Below, in pieces: positions 1 to 5,104 of a stretch of DNA of 5,104 nt (position 1 is its first letter; the number at the start of each line of letters is the position of its first letter). Location: positions 1 to 5,104 of the forward strand of contig JABIFK010000711.1 of the NCBI GenBank assembly GCA_018650745.1. The letters run 5' to 3'. This DNA comes from Candidatus Latescibacterota bacterium. GTDB taxonomy: Bacteria; Latescibacterota; UBA2968. Below the pieces are notes generated by a model, which saw nothing but the letters and a program-made list of their open reading frames with translations, was not told where the DNA came from and did no database searches. The position numbers and the translations under genes were made by a program.

Positions 1-7
1 GTAATCC

Positions 8-13
8 CCTCCT
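8..13 (-). promoter_or_regulatory. Shine-Dalgarno of a divergent gene just left of the window
   Basis: Read on the minus strand, these bases are AGGAGG, a full match to the anti-Shine-Dalgarno core. Seven bases (GGATTAC) follow before the window edge, which is the right spacing for a start codon immediately outside. This suggests a gene transcribed leftwards, divergent from the sigma factor and sharing this intergenic region. The start codon cannot be seen, so the gene itself is inference. I found no convincing minus-strand -35/-10 pair for it in the first 110 bases. Confidence 0.45.
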
Positions 14-75
14 CAACTCTCTCTAATACTCAACCAAACTATCTGATATTTATAGAATTATTTTTATTTAGTGGG

Positions 76-104
76 TTGACTTTCGGCGTGTATCTGCCGA
101 TAAT
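76..104 (+). promoter_or_regulatory. Sigma-70-type promoter P1 of the sigma factor gene
   Basis: A -35 box TTGACT (76-81) and a -10 box GATAAT (99-104) are separated by exactly 17 bp. Each box matches the housekeeping consensus at five of six positions. Transcription would begin near base 111, giving a leader of about 120 nt before the GTG start at 231. The spacer contains the inverted repeat TCGGC-N8-GCCGA. Activity is inferred from consensus match only. Confidence 0.7.
83..100. repeat. Inverted repeat inside P1 spacer
   Basis: TCGGC (83-87) and GCCGA (96-100) form 5-bp arms around 8 bp. The right arm overlaps the first two bases of the P1 -10 box. Its size and position fit a repressor operator, but arms this short can arise by chance and no regulator is visible nearby. 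Confidence 0.3.
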
Positions 105-139
105 TTTCTATGTACTTGATTTTTTAGCACCTGATAATT

Positions 140-155
140 TGGACTTGACAGTCCA
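140..155. repeat. Inverted repeat overlapping the P2 -35 box
   Basis: TGGACT (140-145) and AGTCCA (150-155) are perfect 6-bp arms around TGAC. The -35 hexamer TTGACA (145-150) sits across the centre, so a protein bound here would compete with RNA polymerase. In RNA made from P1 the same bases could form a small hairpin. The sequence differs from the repeat in P1, so one shared regulator is not implied. Confidence 0.35.
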
Positions 156-174
156 GACAAATCAGCTATATATC
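145..174 (+). promoter_or_regulatory. Second, downstream promoter P2 of the sigma factor gene
   Basis: The -35 box TTGACA (145-150) is a perfect consensus match. A TA-rich run follows that can supply a -10 box as TATATA (167-172, 16-bp spacer) or TATATC (169-174, 18-bp spacer). Transcription would start near 180, about 50 nt before the GTG start. Together with P1 this gives a tandem promoter arrangement, common for sigma-factor genes. The weaker -10 makes P2 less certain than P1. Confidence 0.5.
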
Positions 175-193
175 TCTAAACCATCTCTAAAAC
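172..193 (+). repeat. 11-bp tandem direct repeat in the leader
   Basis: ATCTCTAAACC (172-182) is followed directly by ATCTCTAAAAC (183-193), matching at 10 of 11 positions. It lies at or just after the predicted P2 start, so it would be in the untranslated leader. No function is apparent. It may simply be a slippage product. Confidence 0.45.
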
Positions 194-218
194 ACGCTGA
201 CAAGTTCTCCTGAAGAAC

Positions 219-222
219 GAGG
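219..222 (+). promoter_or_regulatory. Ribosome binding site that fixes the sigma factor start
   Basis: GAGG (219-222), extending as GAGGTGAT through 226, matches the anti-Shine-Dalgarno sequence. It leaves 8 nt before the GTG at 231. The in-frame GTG at 222-224 lies within this complementary stretch and so cannot use it, which favours the start at 231. A small hairpin-capable sequence, GTTCT-CCTGA-AGAAC (204-218), abuts it upstream. Confidence 0.75.
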
Positions 223-230
223 TGATTGTA

Positions 231-1094
231 GTGGCAAGATTAACAGCGGCAAACGACACAAAAGATGCGCTGCATCGTTACCTTGAAGATGTTGCATCTT
301 CGCAGCCCTTGTCATCAAAAGAAGAGGTTGCGCTTGCACAGCGTATTAAAAAAGGTGACCTCAAAGCACGTGCAACACTTGTTGAGGCCAATTTACGTTT
401 TGTCATTACGGTTGCCCGAGACTATCAAAACCAGGGCGTGCCATTGGTTGACCTGATCAGTGCCGGCAATGTTGGCCTTATTACAGCAGCTGAACGCTTT
501 GACGAAACCAAAGGATTTAAATTTATCTCTTATGCCGTTTGGTGGATTCGTCAGGCCATTTTACAAACGTTGGCAGAGCACTCGCGCATTGTACGGCTGC
601 CTCTTAATCGAGTTGACCTTTTACGGCGAATTTCACGCTATACGAGCAACAAGCAACAGGAAACAGCCGTAAGACCTAAAGAAGAAGAGATAGCTGAAGA
701 ATTGGGCATTTCAGTTGAACAAGTAATGGACACGTTGTCCAGTGGTCAGCGGATTTTATCGCTTGATGCAACGTTGGGTGAAGGCGATGAAAACAGCCTC
801 ATGGAAATAATGCCAGATGCCACACAAGAATCACCTGACACGATGGCCATGCGCAATTCCTTGGAGAGTGAAATTGAGGCCGCCTTGGATACCCTTGATG
901 AACGGGAACAACACGTGATTCGTTTGTATTTTGGGATTGGTGGGAATCGGGAAATGACGTTGGAAGAAATTGGGTCTCAATTTCGGCTAACGAGAGAAAG
1001 AGTGAGACAAATTAAAGAGAAAGCGCTTCGAAAATTGAGGCATCCGACACGCGGGCGTAAGTTGATGCCTTATACAGAAGAGGAAGGGTCTTAA
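231..1094 (+). CDS. rpoD: RNA polymerase sigma-70 family factor, RpoD/SigA-like short form
   Basis: This protein binds core RNA polymerase and directs it to promoters. From the GTG at 231 it has 287 residues. Region 1.2 is at about 12-43. Region 2 is at about 45-118 and includes the core-binding stretch LVEANLRFVITVARDYQNQG and the -10 recognition helix around SYAVWWIRQAILQ (100-112). Region 3 is at about 120-205. Region 4 is at about 212-275, with the -35 helix-turn-helix TLEEIGSQFRLTRERVRQIK (243-262). Region 1.1 and the long insert of proteobacterial RpoD are absent. The length and layout resemble primary sigma factors of Bacteroidota and group 2 sigma factors elsewhere. The start is chosen by the Shine-Dalgarno at 219-222; an in-frame GTG at 222 would add three residues. 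Two tandem promoters precede it and a strong hairpin follows it. I am sure of the family. Whether it is the principal or an alternative housekeeping-like factor cannot be settled here, so the symbol is provisional. Confidence 0.93.
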   Translation: MARLTAANDTKDALHRYLEDVASSQPLSSKEEVALAQRIKKGDLKARATLVEANLRFVITVARDYQNQGVPLVDLISAGNVGLITAAERFDETKGFKFISYAVWWIRQAILQTLAEHSRIVRLPLNRVDLLRRISRYTSNKQQETAVRPKEEEIAEELGISVEQVMDTLSSGQRILSLDATLGEGDENSLMEIMPDATQESPDTMAMRNSLESEIEAALDTLDEREQHVIRLYFGIGGNREMTLEEIGSQFRLTRERVRQIKEKALRKLRHPTRGRKLMPYTEEEGS

Positions 1095-1116
1095 GGAGCG
1101 AAATCGGAATATCATT

Positions 1117-1153
1117 AAAAAATGCGTGTGGTTTTATACCACACGCATTTTTT
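1117..1153. terminator. Bidirectional rho-independent terminator between convergent genes
   Basis: A perfect 16-bp stem (1117-1132 with 1138-1153) closes a 5-base loop, TTTAT. The stem core is TGCGTGTGGT/ACCACACGCA, with A6 on the left and T6 on the right, so RNA from either strand ends in a U tract. It begins 22 bp after the sigma factor stop and 39 bp beyond the murD stop on the other strand. It can therefore terminate both genes and block read-through antisense RNA. Confidence 0.92.
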
Positions 1154-1192
1154 ATATTCTATCTTCCTTTGTCTTCGACGAAATACTTTCTT

Positions 1193-2560
1193 TCAGTTAA
1201 GGGCGTGAACCAATTCCTTAAAACATTCGCCCCGAGCTTCAAAGTTTAGAAACTGGCCATAGCTTGCGGATGCTGGGGACAACAAGACGGTTGAAGAAGG
1301 CACAGCCAAGGAACTTGCTAATGAGACAGCTGCTGACAAATCTTTTACAAAGTGAGTTTGGGTTGTTGCGCAGTCAGGAACCACGCTTGCAATTGCTTGA
1401 GCCGTCTGCCCTTGCAGAATGAGATGTTCTACATTGGACGCAATTGCTTCTCCCAAATTATCAAAAGCGATTTTTTTGTCATAGCCTCCGGCAATCAAAA
1501 TACACTTGCCGTCAACAGCTTCAAGCGCAACAAGCGTACGGTCAGGACTTGTGGCAATCGAATCATTTACATAGGTCACATCGTTAATGACCGCAATGCG
1601 TTCCAAGCGATGAGGTACGCCAGAAAATGATTGAAGAGCTGGCTGAATTTCAGACAAAGGAACGCCCCAAGCAATGGCGGTGCCCACGGCCGCCATTGCA
1701 TTGGCCACATTATGCTGCCCAGGCAATTGCAATGCATTTACAGCACAAATGGGTTCTACCTGACCGTGCACCTCGGAACAGATCGTATCATCATGAATAA
1801 ATACGCCGGTACCGCAATCATTCGTCAAACCAAAAGAAATGCGTTCCCCAAAATGGTTCCAACCGAAAACTTCAGCATCATCTGCATTCAGAATTGCCCA
1901 ATCATCTGATGTTTGATGCGTAAGGATATTTCGTTTGGCATTGCGATAGGCATCCAACGAACCGTGTACATCAATATGATTGGGTGCGAAATTTGTAACA
2001 ACAGCAATATTGGGGCTCCATTTCAATTCCCCCAATCGGTCCAATTGAAAACTCGACAACTCCAAGACAACTGGCACATCTAAATCAATTTGATCGACAT
2101 CCCCTAACAACGACCGCCCCATATTCCCTCCCACCAATGTTCGCGCATCAACCCGTTTCAATATCTCGCCAATCAACATTGTCGTCGTGGTTTTGCCACT
2201 GCTACCTGTCACACCGATAATTTTAGCTGGACAATGTCTCACAAACAAACAGATCTCTGTTGTGATAGGCACATTGGCTTCTTCAGCTGCCAACAAAAAA
2301 GGCGATGACCGAGGCACCGCCGGATTGGCCACCACCAAATCAGCATGTCTAAAATCATCTACATCATGCCCACCTAATTTAAACTGAACGGGCAAGCCTG
2401 CCAATGCCTGTAACGACGAAGCCAATTCCCCTTCCGACCTCAAATCCGTTACCACAACCTCGGCCCCCTTGCGAACCAAAAACCGCGTGGCACCAACCCC
2501 ACCACCAAAGAGACCCAACCCCATCACCAATACGCGTTTCCCACTTAAACCTTGCGTCAT
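1193..2560 (-). CDS. murD: UDP-N-acetylmuramoyl-L-alanine--glutamate ligase (MurD)
   Basis: MurD is a cytoplasmic ATP-dependent ligase that adds glutamate to UDP-MurNAc-L-Ala in peptidoglycan precursor synthesis. The 455 residues are normal length. The N-terminal Rossmann-like domain opens with KRVLVMGLGLFGGGVGATR (8-26). The central ATPase domain has the P-loop GVTGSSGKTTTT (116-127), GGNMG (144-148), LELSSFQL (166-173) and NHIDVHG (194-200). K209 in AYRNAKRNI fits the carbamylated lysine of the family. The C-terminal domain has LPGQHN (279-284), GVPHRLE (314-320) and SPASASYGQFLNFEARG (428-444). One oddity is VNDSIAT (331-337), where E. coli MurD has NDSKAT with a functional lysine. The start is the ATG at 2560, with GAGG 7 nt upstream; the in-frame TTG at 2563 is only 4 nt from that site. 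No mraY, murF, murG or ftsW flanks it, so the gene lies outside a dcw cluster, at least locally. It probably shares a transcript with the upstream nuclease gene. Confidence 0.95.
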   Translation of the reverse strand: MTQGLSGKRVLVMGLGLFGGGVGATRFLVRKGAEVVVTDLRSEGELASSLQALAGLPVQFKLGGHDVDDFRHADLVVANPAVPRSSPFLLAAEEANVPITTEICLFVRHCPAKIIGVTGSSGKTTTTMLIGEILKRVDARTLVGGNMGRSLLGDVDQIDLDVPVVLELSSFQLDRLGELKWSPNIAVVTNFAPNHIDVHGSLDAYRNAKRNILTHQTSDDWAILNADDAEVFGWNHFGERISFGLTNDCGTGVFIHDDTICSEVHGQVEPICAVNALQLPGQHNVANAMAAVGTAIAWGVPLSEIQPALQSFSGVPHRLERIAVINDVTYVNDSIATSPDRTLVALEAVDGKCILIAGGYDKKIAFDNLGEAIASNVEHLILQGQTAQAIASVVPDCATTQTHFVKDLSAAVSLASSLAVPSSTVLLSPASASYGQFLNFEARGECFKELVHALN

Positions 2561-2567
2561 CAAAGTG

Positions 2568-2571
2568 CCTC
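2568..2571 (-). promoter_or_regulatory. Ribosome binding site of murD
   Basis: On the minus strand these bases read GAGG, followed by the 7 nt CACTTTG and then the ATG at 2560-2558. The spacing supports this ATG over the in-frame TTG at 2563-2561. Confidence 0.65.
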
Positions 2572-2634
2572 AGAAAACAAAAAATAGAAACGACCGATAT
2601 GCCCTTCCTAAAAGAACAAAAGAATCTGTAGTTT

Positions 2635-2662
2635 GTCTTTTTACTTTTGCCTTTTTACTTTC
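2635..2662. repeat. 14-bp imperfect tandem repeat in the nuclease-murD gap
   Basis: GTCTTTTTACTTTT (2635-2648) and GCCTTTTTACTTTC (2649-2662) match at 12 of 14 positions. They begin 12 bp past the nuclease stop on the minus strand, where the RNA would be A-rich. The rest of the 114-bp gap (2561-2674) shows no clear promoter, no hairpin terminator and no small gene. Read-through from the nuclease gene into murD is therefore likely. Confidence 0.5.
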
Positions 2663-2674
2663 GCTGCCTCTTTC

Positions 2675-3619
2675 CTAAACATCTCGCCCGTCTAAAACAA
2701 ACGTCAGTACTTCAGCGGTTGTTAAAAGATCCAACGCATTGTGATGTAAAATATCCCGCATCTGCACCGCATTGCCCGACTCTACAAACCGATGATACGC
2801 ATCGGGTATATCCGCGCCTGGTATATCGCCGCGCCGAACCCGTTTACAAATATACTGTTCCAAGGTTTGTAGTTTACAATTGGGCAATCGCTTGCGCCAT
2901 CTTCTTCTGCCGACATGCAACATATCGATATGCGCTTGCCGGAGTTGAAATGGAATCCCCATAAATATGGACCGATCGCGAATGTACGGTAGGTCATAGG
3001 ATTTACCATTGAAACTTACCACAACATCTGAAGCGCTGAACAGGTTTGAGAAATAAGACAACAATGCAGCTTCTTCCGTATAATCTCTAGCAAGCATTTG
3101 CTGAATCCTTAAGTCACCATCCCAATAGCCCAATACCCCCACAAGAAACAAAGGTGTGCCAGCTGTTAGGCCTGTCGCTTCAATATCCACATAAATGACA
3201 TTTTCAGCTTTGGCTTCAATCAGAGGTTCAAAAGTATTATGAGGGTCTGACGGCACATTGCTGGCATTTAACCCCTTCATCACTTTGACATAGTGTTGCC
3301 TAAAGCCGTCACCACCAGGCAGAAGTTCATTCAGAGATTGGTCTATCAGGAAAAATTGACCCGCCTCGGTTGGTATCTCCATACCTTGAGCAACTTCATC
3401 TAATCTCAAACGCAACCGAGCATCGGCAGCTGTTGCCATCACACGGAGGTCTTGTGGCAAAGGCAAAGGATCTTGCATTTCTTGCGCACGAGGTGCACGC
3501 TTTCGGGGGGTTGGTTTTACCTCGGGTTCCTTTTCGTCACCCACTTCTACTTCATCTTCGTGTTTTAAATCGCGCCGATTGAGAGACGCAATGCGTTTAC
3601 GCATATTTTCTGAAAGCAT
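2675..3619 (-). CDS. RNase H-like (YprB-type, DEDD superfamily) exonuclease-like protein
   Basis: This protein has 314 residues and no signal peptide. Residues from about 15 to 60 are charged, proline-rich and probably disordered. Residues 60-135 hold a conserved-looking pre-domain (GQFFLIDQSLNELLPGGDG, 87-105). Residues 139-305 form the nuclease-like fold. Exo I is YVDIEATGL (143-151), with D145 and E147. Exo II is VVSFNGKSYDLPYI (200-213), with N204 and D209. HIDMLHVGRRRWRKRL (230-245) supplies D232. Exo III is HHNALDLL (292-299), with D297. These are the metal-binding acids of DEDD nucleases, so nuclease activity is plausible, but substrate and role are unknown. B. subtilis YprB has a C-terminal TPR domain; this protein ends after the nuclease domain. 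The start at 3619 has GGAG 6 nt upstream. A GTG at 3664 would add 15 residues but lacks a Shine-Dalgarno and falls at the predicted transcription start. The family call is good; the function is only general. Confidence 0.85.
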   Translation of the reverse strand: MLSENMRKRIASLNRRDLKHEDEVEVGDEKEPEVKPTPRKRAPRAQEMQDPLPLPQDLRVMATAADARLRLRLDEVAQGMEIPTEAGQFFLIDQSLNELLPGGDGFRQHYVKVMKGLNASNVPSDPHNTFEPLIEAKAENVIYVDIEATGLTAGTPLFLVGVLGYWDGDLRIQQMLARDYTEEAALLSYFSNLFSASDVVVSFNGKSYDLPYIRDRSIFMGIPFQLRQAHIDMLHVGRRRWRKRLPNCKLQTLEQYICKRVRRGDIPGADIPDAYHRFVESGNAVQMRDILHHNALDLLTTAEVLTFVLDGRDV

Positions 3620-3625
3620 AATGTT

Positions 3626-3629
3626 CTCC
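3626..3629 (-). promoter_or_regulatory. Ribosome binding site of the nuclease gene
   Basis: The minus strand reads GGAG, then AACATT, then the ATG at 3619-3617. The 6-nt spacing is good and decides the start, since neither the GTG at 3664 nor the ATG at 3604 has such a site. Confidence 0.7.
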
Positions 3630-3669
3630 ACAGCATAAGCAATCTCACCATAAAGCAGATACACAACTG

Positions 3670-3699
3670 AATATACATGTGTGCACCCAAACCCGTCAA
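3670..3699 (-). promoter_or_regulatory. Sigma-70-type promoter of the nuclease-murD unit
   Basis: On the minus strand, the -35 box TTGACG (3699-3694) and the -10 box TATATT (3675-3670) are 18 bp apart. Each matches consensus at five of six positions. Transcription would begin near 3663, giving a leader of about 45 nt to the ATG at 3619. This is the only good promoter seen for the two minus-strand genes. Confidence 0.6.
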
Positions 3700-3741
3700 G
3701 GCATTAGGATTCTGAAAAAAACACTCGCATGATCAGAAAAA

Positions 3742-3772
3742 TTGCATTATGTTGGCACACCTATTTTATAAA
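3742..3772 (+). promoter_or_regulatory. Possible weak promoter of the binding-protein gene
   Basis: TTGCAT (3742-3747) and TATAAA (3767-3772) are 19 bp apart. The -10 is good, the -35 poor and the spacer long. It would start transcription close to the Shine-Dalgarno at 3779, leaving almost no leader upstream of it, so the true promoter may lie further upstream. This is only the best candidate I can see. Confidence 0.25.
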
Positions 3773-3778
3773 CACCTC

Positions 3779-3783
3779 AGGAG
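3779..3783 (+). promoter_or_regulatory. Ribosome binding site of the binding-protein gene
   Basis: AGGAG (3779-3783) is the only strong Shine-Dalgarno in this region. It lies 11 nt before the in-frame TTG at 3795, slightly longer than usual. The in-frame ATG at 3729 lies upstream of this site and has none of its own. Confidence 0.5.
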
Positions 3784-3794
3784 AGAATATATCA

Positions 3795-5104
3795 TTGTTC
3801 CTTAAACGCTTATTCTTTATACATTCGCTTCGATTCTGTTTGCCGATTCTGTTTGGCTTGGGATGCTTAGCCCCCGATTTGGAAAAACAAATCACCCATG
3901 GCAAAACCAGCCAAGGTTCCCAAAAGCAACTTGCTCATCAAACGTCGGCACCCAAAACCATCACTGCACAGATCTTATCCCATCGCACATTTGGCGAAGC
4001 ACCCCAACTTTTAGAACGAACCGCTGCAGGAGAGTTGCCCCCAGTATCTGCACGCTTGCCTGACAATCCACTGATTGTTGTCCCACTTGAGGAAATTGGC
4101 CAGTACGGTGGCACCATTCGACGAGGGTTGACAGGTGACATTGCCCAATGGCCCGGCGTTTCAAAATGTGTGGCAGAGAACTTTTTGGCCTTTAAACGCC
4201 CGATGGGCGATGGCATAGAACCCAATCTTGCCGAACGGTATGAATTCCGTGACGACGGCAAGACAGCTGTTTTTTATTTTAGAAAAGGCATTAGGTGGTC
4301 AGACGGACATCCATTTACAGTTGACGATGTCCTCTTTTATTATAATGACATGCTCTTCAATGAAAATGCCCGTTCAAGCGACATCCCCACCCCACCTCCA
4401 GCTTGGCTTGTTGACGGGAAACCTCTTGTCCTTGAAAAAATAGACGACCATACATTGCGCATTCGCTCGCCAAAACCCTTGGGCAGGCTGCGAGAAACGT
4501 TAGCATCTCCTACTGACTTTGCTGCACCCAAGCACTATTGGAAGCAATTTCATCCAGATTATACACCCGGAACAGACTTCGGTAACTTTCGCCAACAAAC
4601 CACCCGTGCAAAATTGCTGATGACACCAGGCATACCTCGCCTTTCTGCCTGGGTCGCCAAAGAATGGATACGTGGTCAACGTCTGGTTTATATACGCAAT
4701 CCGTATTATTGGAAAATTGATTCAGCAGGCAATCAATTGCCCTATGCAGATCGCATCATATTCTCCGTCATCAGTGACACACAGGTGATCCTACTCAAAT
4801 TTATCAATAACGAAATCGATCTCTTTGGTCGATATTCCGACGTCAACATGTTCCACACCCTTAAGTTGGAAGAAAAAAAGGGCACCTTTAAAATCGTCAT
4901 CTCGGGTCCCAATTCGGGTCCGTCTTTTTACCTCAACTGGGATGTAAAAAAACCTGCACTGCGTGAAGCTTTTCGGAATAAGAATGTGCGCATCGCTCTC
5001 TCTCACGCCATCAACAGAGAAGAAGTCAATCAGATTCTCTACAAAGGTTTTCTGGAACCCTCGGGTTATTCATTTTTACCCGGCAATCCTTATTTTACAG
5101 AAAA
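3795..5104 (+). CDS. ABC transporter substrate-binding protein, family 5 (oligopeptide/DppA-OppA type), 3' end outside window
   Basis: This is the extracytoplasmic solute receptor of a peptide- or nickel-type ABC importer; the ligand cannot be predicted. The frame is open from 3795 to the right edge, giving 436 residues of a protein usually 500-700 long. Residues 1-24 are a signal peptide: MFLKR, a hydrophobic stretch, then LFGLGC with C24 as the probable lipidated cysteine. The lipobox is atypical, with Gly at -3. A polar linker follows. LPPVSARLPDNPL (81-93) and EEIGQYGGTIRRG (99-111) are typical of one large subfamily. WSDGHPFTVDDVLFYYND (168-185) is the family 5 signature region. NVRIALSHAINREEV (397-411) is the second conserved block. 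The TTG start is chosen for the AGGAG at 3779 and because it gives a compact positively charged N-terminus. An in-frame ATG at 3729 would add 22 residues before the signal without a ribosome site. Permease and ATPase genes may follow outside the window. The family is sure; the exact start is moderate. Confidence 0.9.
   Translation, partial: MFLKRLFFIHSLRFCLPILFGLGCLAPDLEKQITHGKTSQGSQKQLAHQTSAPKTITAQILSHRTFGEAPQLLERTAAGELPPVSARLPDNPLIVVPLEEIGQYGGTIRRGLTGDIAQWPGVSKCVAENFLAFKRPMGDGIEPNLAERYEFRDDGKTAVFYFRKGIRWSDGHPFTVDDVLFYYNDMLFNENARSSDIPTPPPAWLVDGKPLVLEKIDDHTLRIRSPKPLGRLRETLASPTDFAAPKHYWKQFHPDYTPGTDFGNFRQQTTRAKLLMTPGIPRLSAWVAKEWIRGQRLVYIRNPYYWKIDSAGNQLPYADRIIFSVISDTQVILLKFINNEIDLFGRYSDVNMFHTLKLEEKKGTFKIVISGPNSGPSFYLNWDVKKPALREAFRNKNVRIALSHAINREEVNQILYKGFLEPSGYSFLPGNPYFTE
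3831..3856 (+). repeat. 13-bp tandem repeat in the signal-peptide codons
   Basis: CGATTCTGTTTGC (3831-3843) and CGATTCTGTTTGG (3844-3856) match at 12 of 13 positions. They code for residues 13-21 of the binding protein. Because 13 is not a multiple of three, the two copies are read in different frames (RFCL then PILFG), both hydrophobic. Loss of one copy would disconnect the TTG start from the coding frame. Confidence 0.6.

Noticed and set aside
133..138. A further GATAAT box as a third sigma-gene promoter
   Set aside because: It repeats the P1 -10 sequence, but no -35-like hexamer lies 16-18 bp upstream.
2635..2662. A start of a CRISPR-like or other repeat array in the T-rich gap
   Set aside because: There are only two adjacent imperfect 14-bp units, with no spacers and no further copies.
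2561..2674. A small gene in the nuclease-murD gap
   Set aside because: No start with a ribosome site followed by a plausible frame fits in the 114 bp on either strand.
2404..2964. Plus-strand frames of 69-105 codons over the murD 5' end, the gap and the nuclease 3' end
   Set aside because: They are antisense to genes with clear catalytic motifs, have no conserved features and no clear ribosome sites.
3753..3770. A sigma-54-like promoter reading TGGCAC near 3753-3758
   Set aside because: The -24 element is good, but the downstream part reads TTTTA instead of TTGCA, lacking the invariant GC of the -12 element.
3863..4261. Short reading frames on both strands across 3863-4261 (66, 67 and 107 codons)
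   Set aside because: They overlap the well-supported binding-protein frame, have no family motifs and look like low-complexity shadow translations.

Overview
The window comes from a bacterium. It carries four protein genes in the order: sigma-70 factor (+), murD (-), an RNase H-like (YprB-type) nuclease (-), and an oligopeptide-type ABC transporter binding protein (+, cut by the right edge). By eye the base composition is moderate, slightly AT-rich, and starts include GTG, ATG and probably TTG. The 287-residue sigma factor lacks region 1.1, a form familiar from the primary sigma factors of the Bacteroidota/FCB side of the tree. The MurD N-terminus (GLGLFGGGVGATRFL) and the large family 5 binding protein are of kinds I associate with Planctomycetes, Latescibacterota or Poribacteria-like lineages. 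This placement is an impression from motifs, not a search result. Peptidoglycan synthesis and an exported binding protein with a lipoprotein-like signal fit a walled, probably Gram-negative cell.

Region by region: bases 1-230 are a regulatory leader. It holds two good sigma-70-type promoters in tandem, two short inverted repeats overlapping promoter elements, a small direct repeat, and at the far left a minus-strand Shine-Dalgarno for a divergent gene that would begin just outside the window. The sigma factor follows (231-1094). A 16-bp perfect hairpin at 1117-1153, flanked by A and T tracts, lies between the convergent sigma gene and murD and can terminate both. murD (1193-2560) and the nuclease gene (2675-3619) lie on the minus strand, 114 bp apart, with no visible promoter or terminator between them. 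They are probably co-transcribed from a promoter at 3670-3699. The 175-bp divergent region 3620-3794 separates this unit from the binding-protein gene, which starts at about 3795 and runs off the window.

Functionally the genes are not an obvious single pathway: transcription initiation, peptidoglycan precursor synthesis, nucleic-acid processing, and peptide or other solute uptake. I see no CRISPR array, tRNA, rRNA, insertion sequence, phage gene or defence cassette. No previously undescribed system is evident. The points most worth checking are the non-lysine DSIAT motif in MurD, the histidine at the Exo III position of the nuclease, the paired inverted repeats in the sigma-factor promoters, and a 13-bp tandem repeat in the signal-peptide codons of the binding protein, where loss of one copy would shift the frame.
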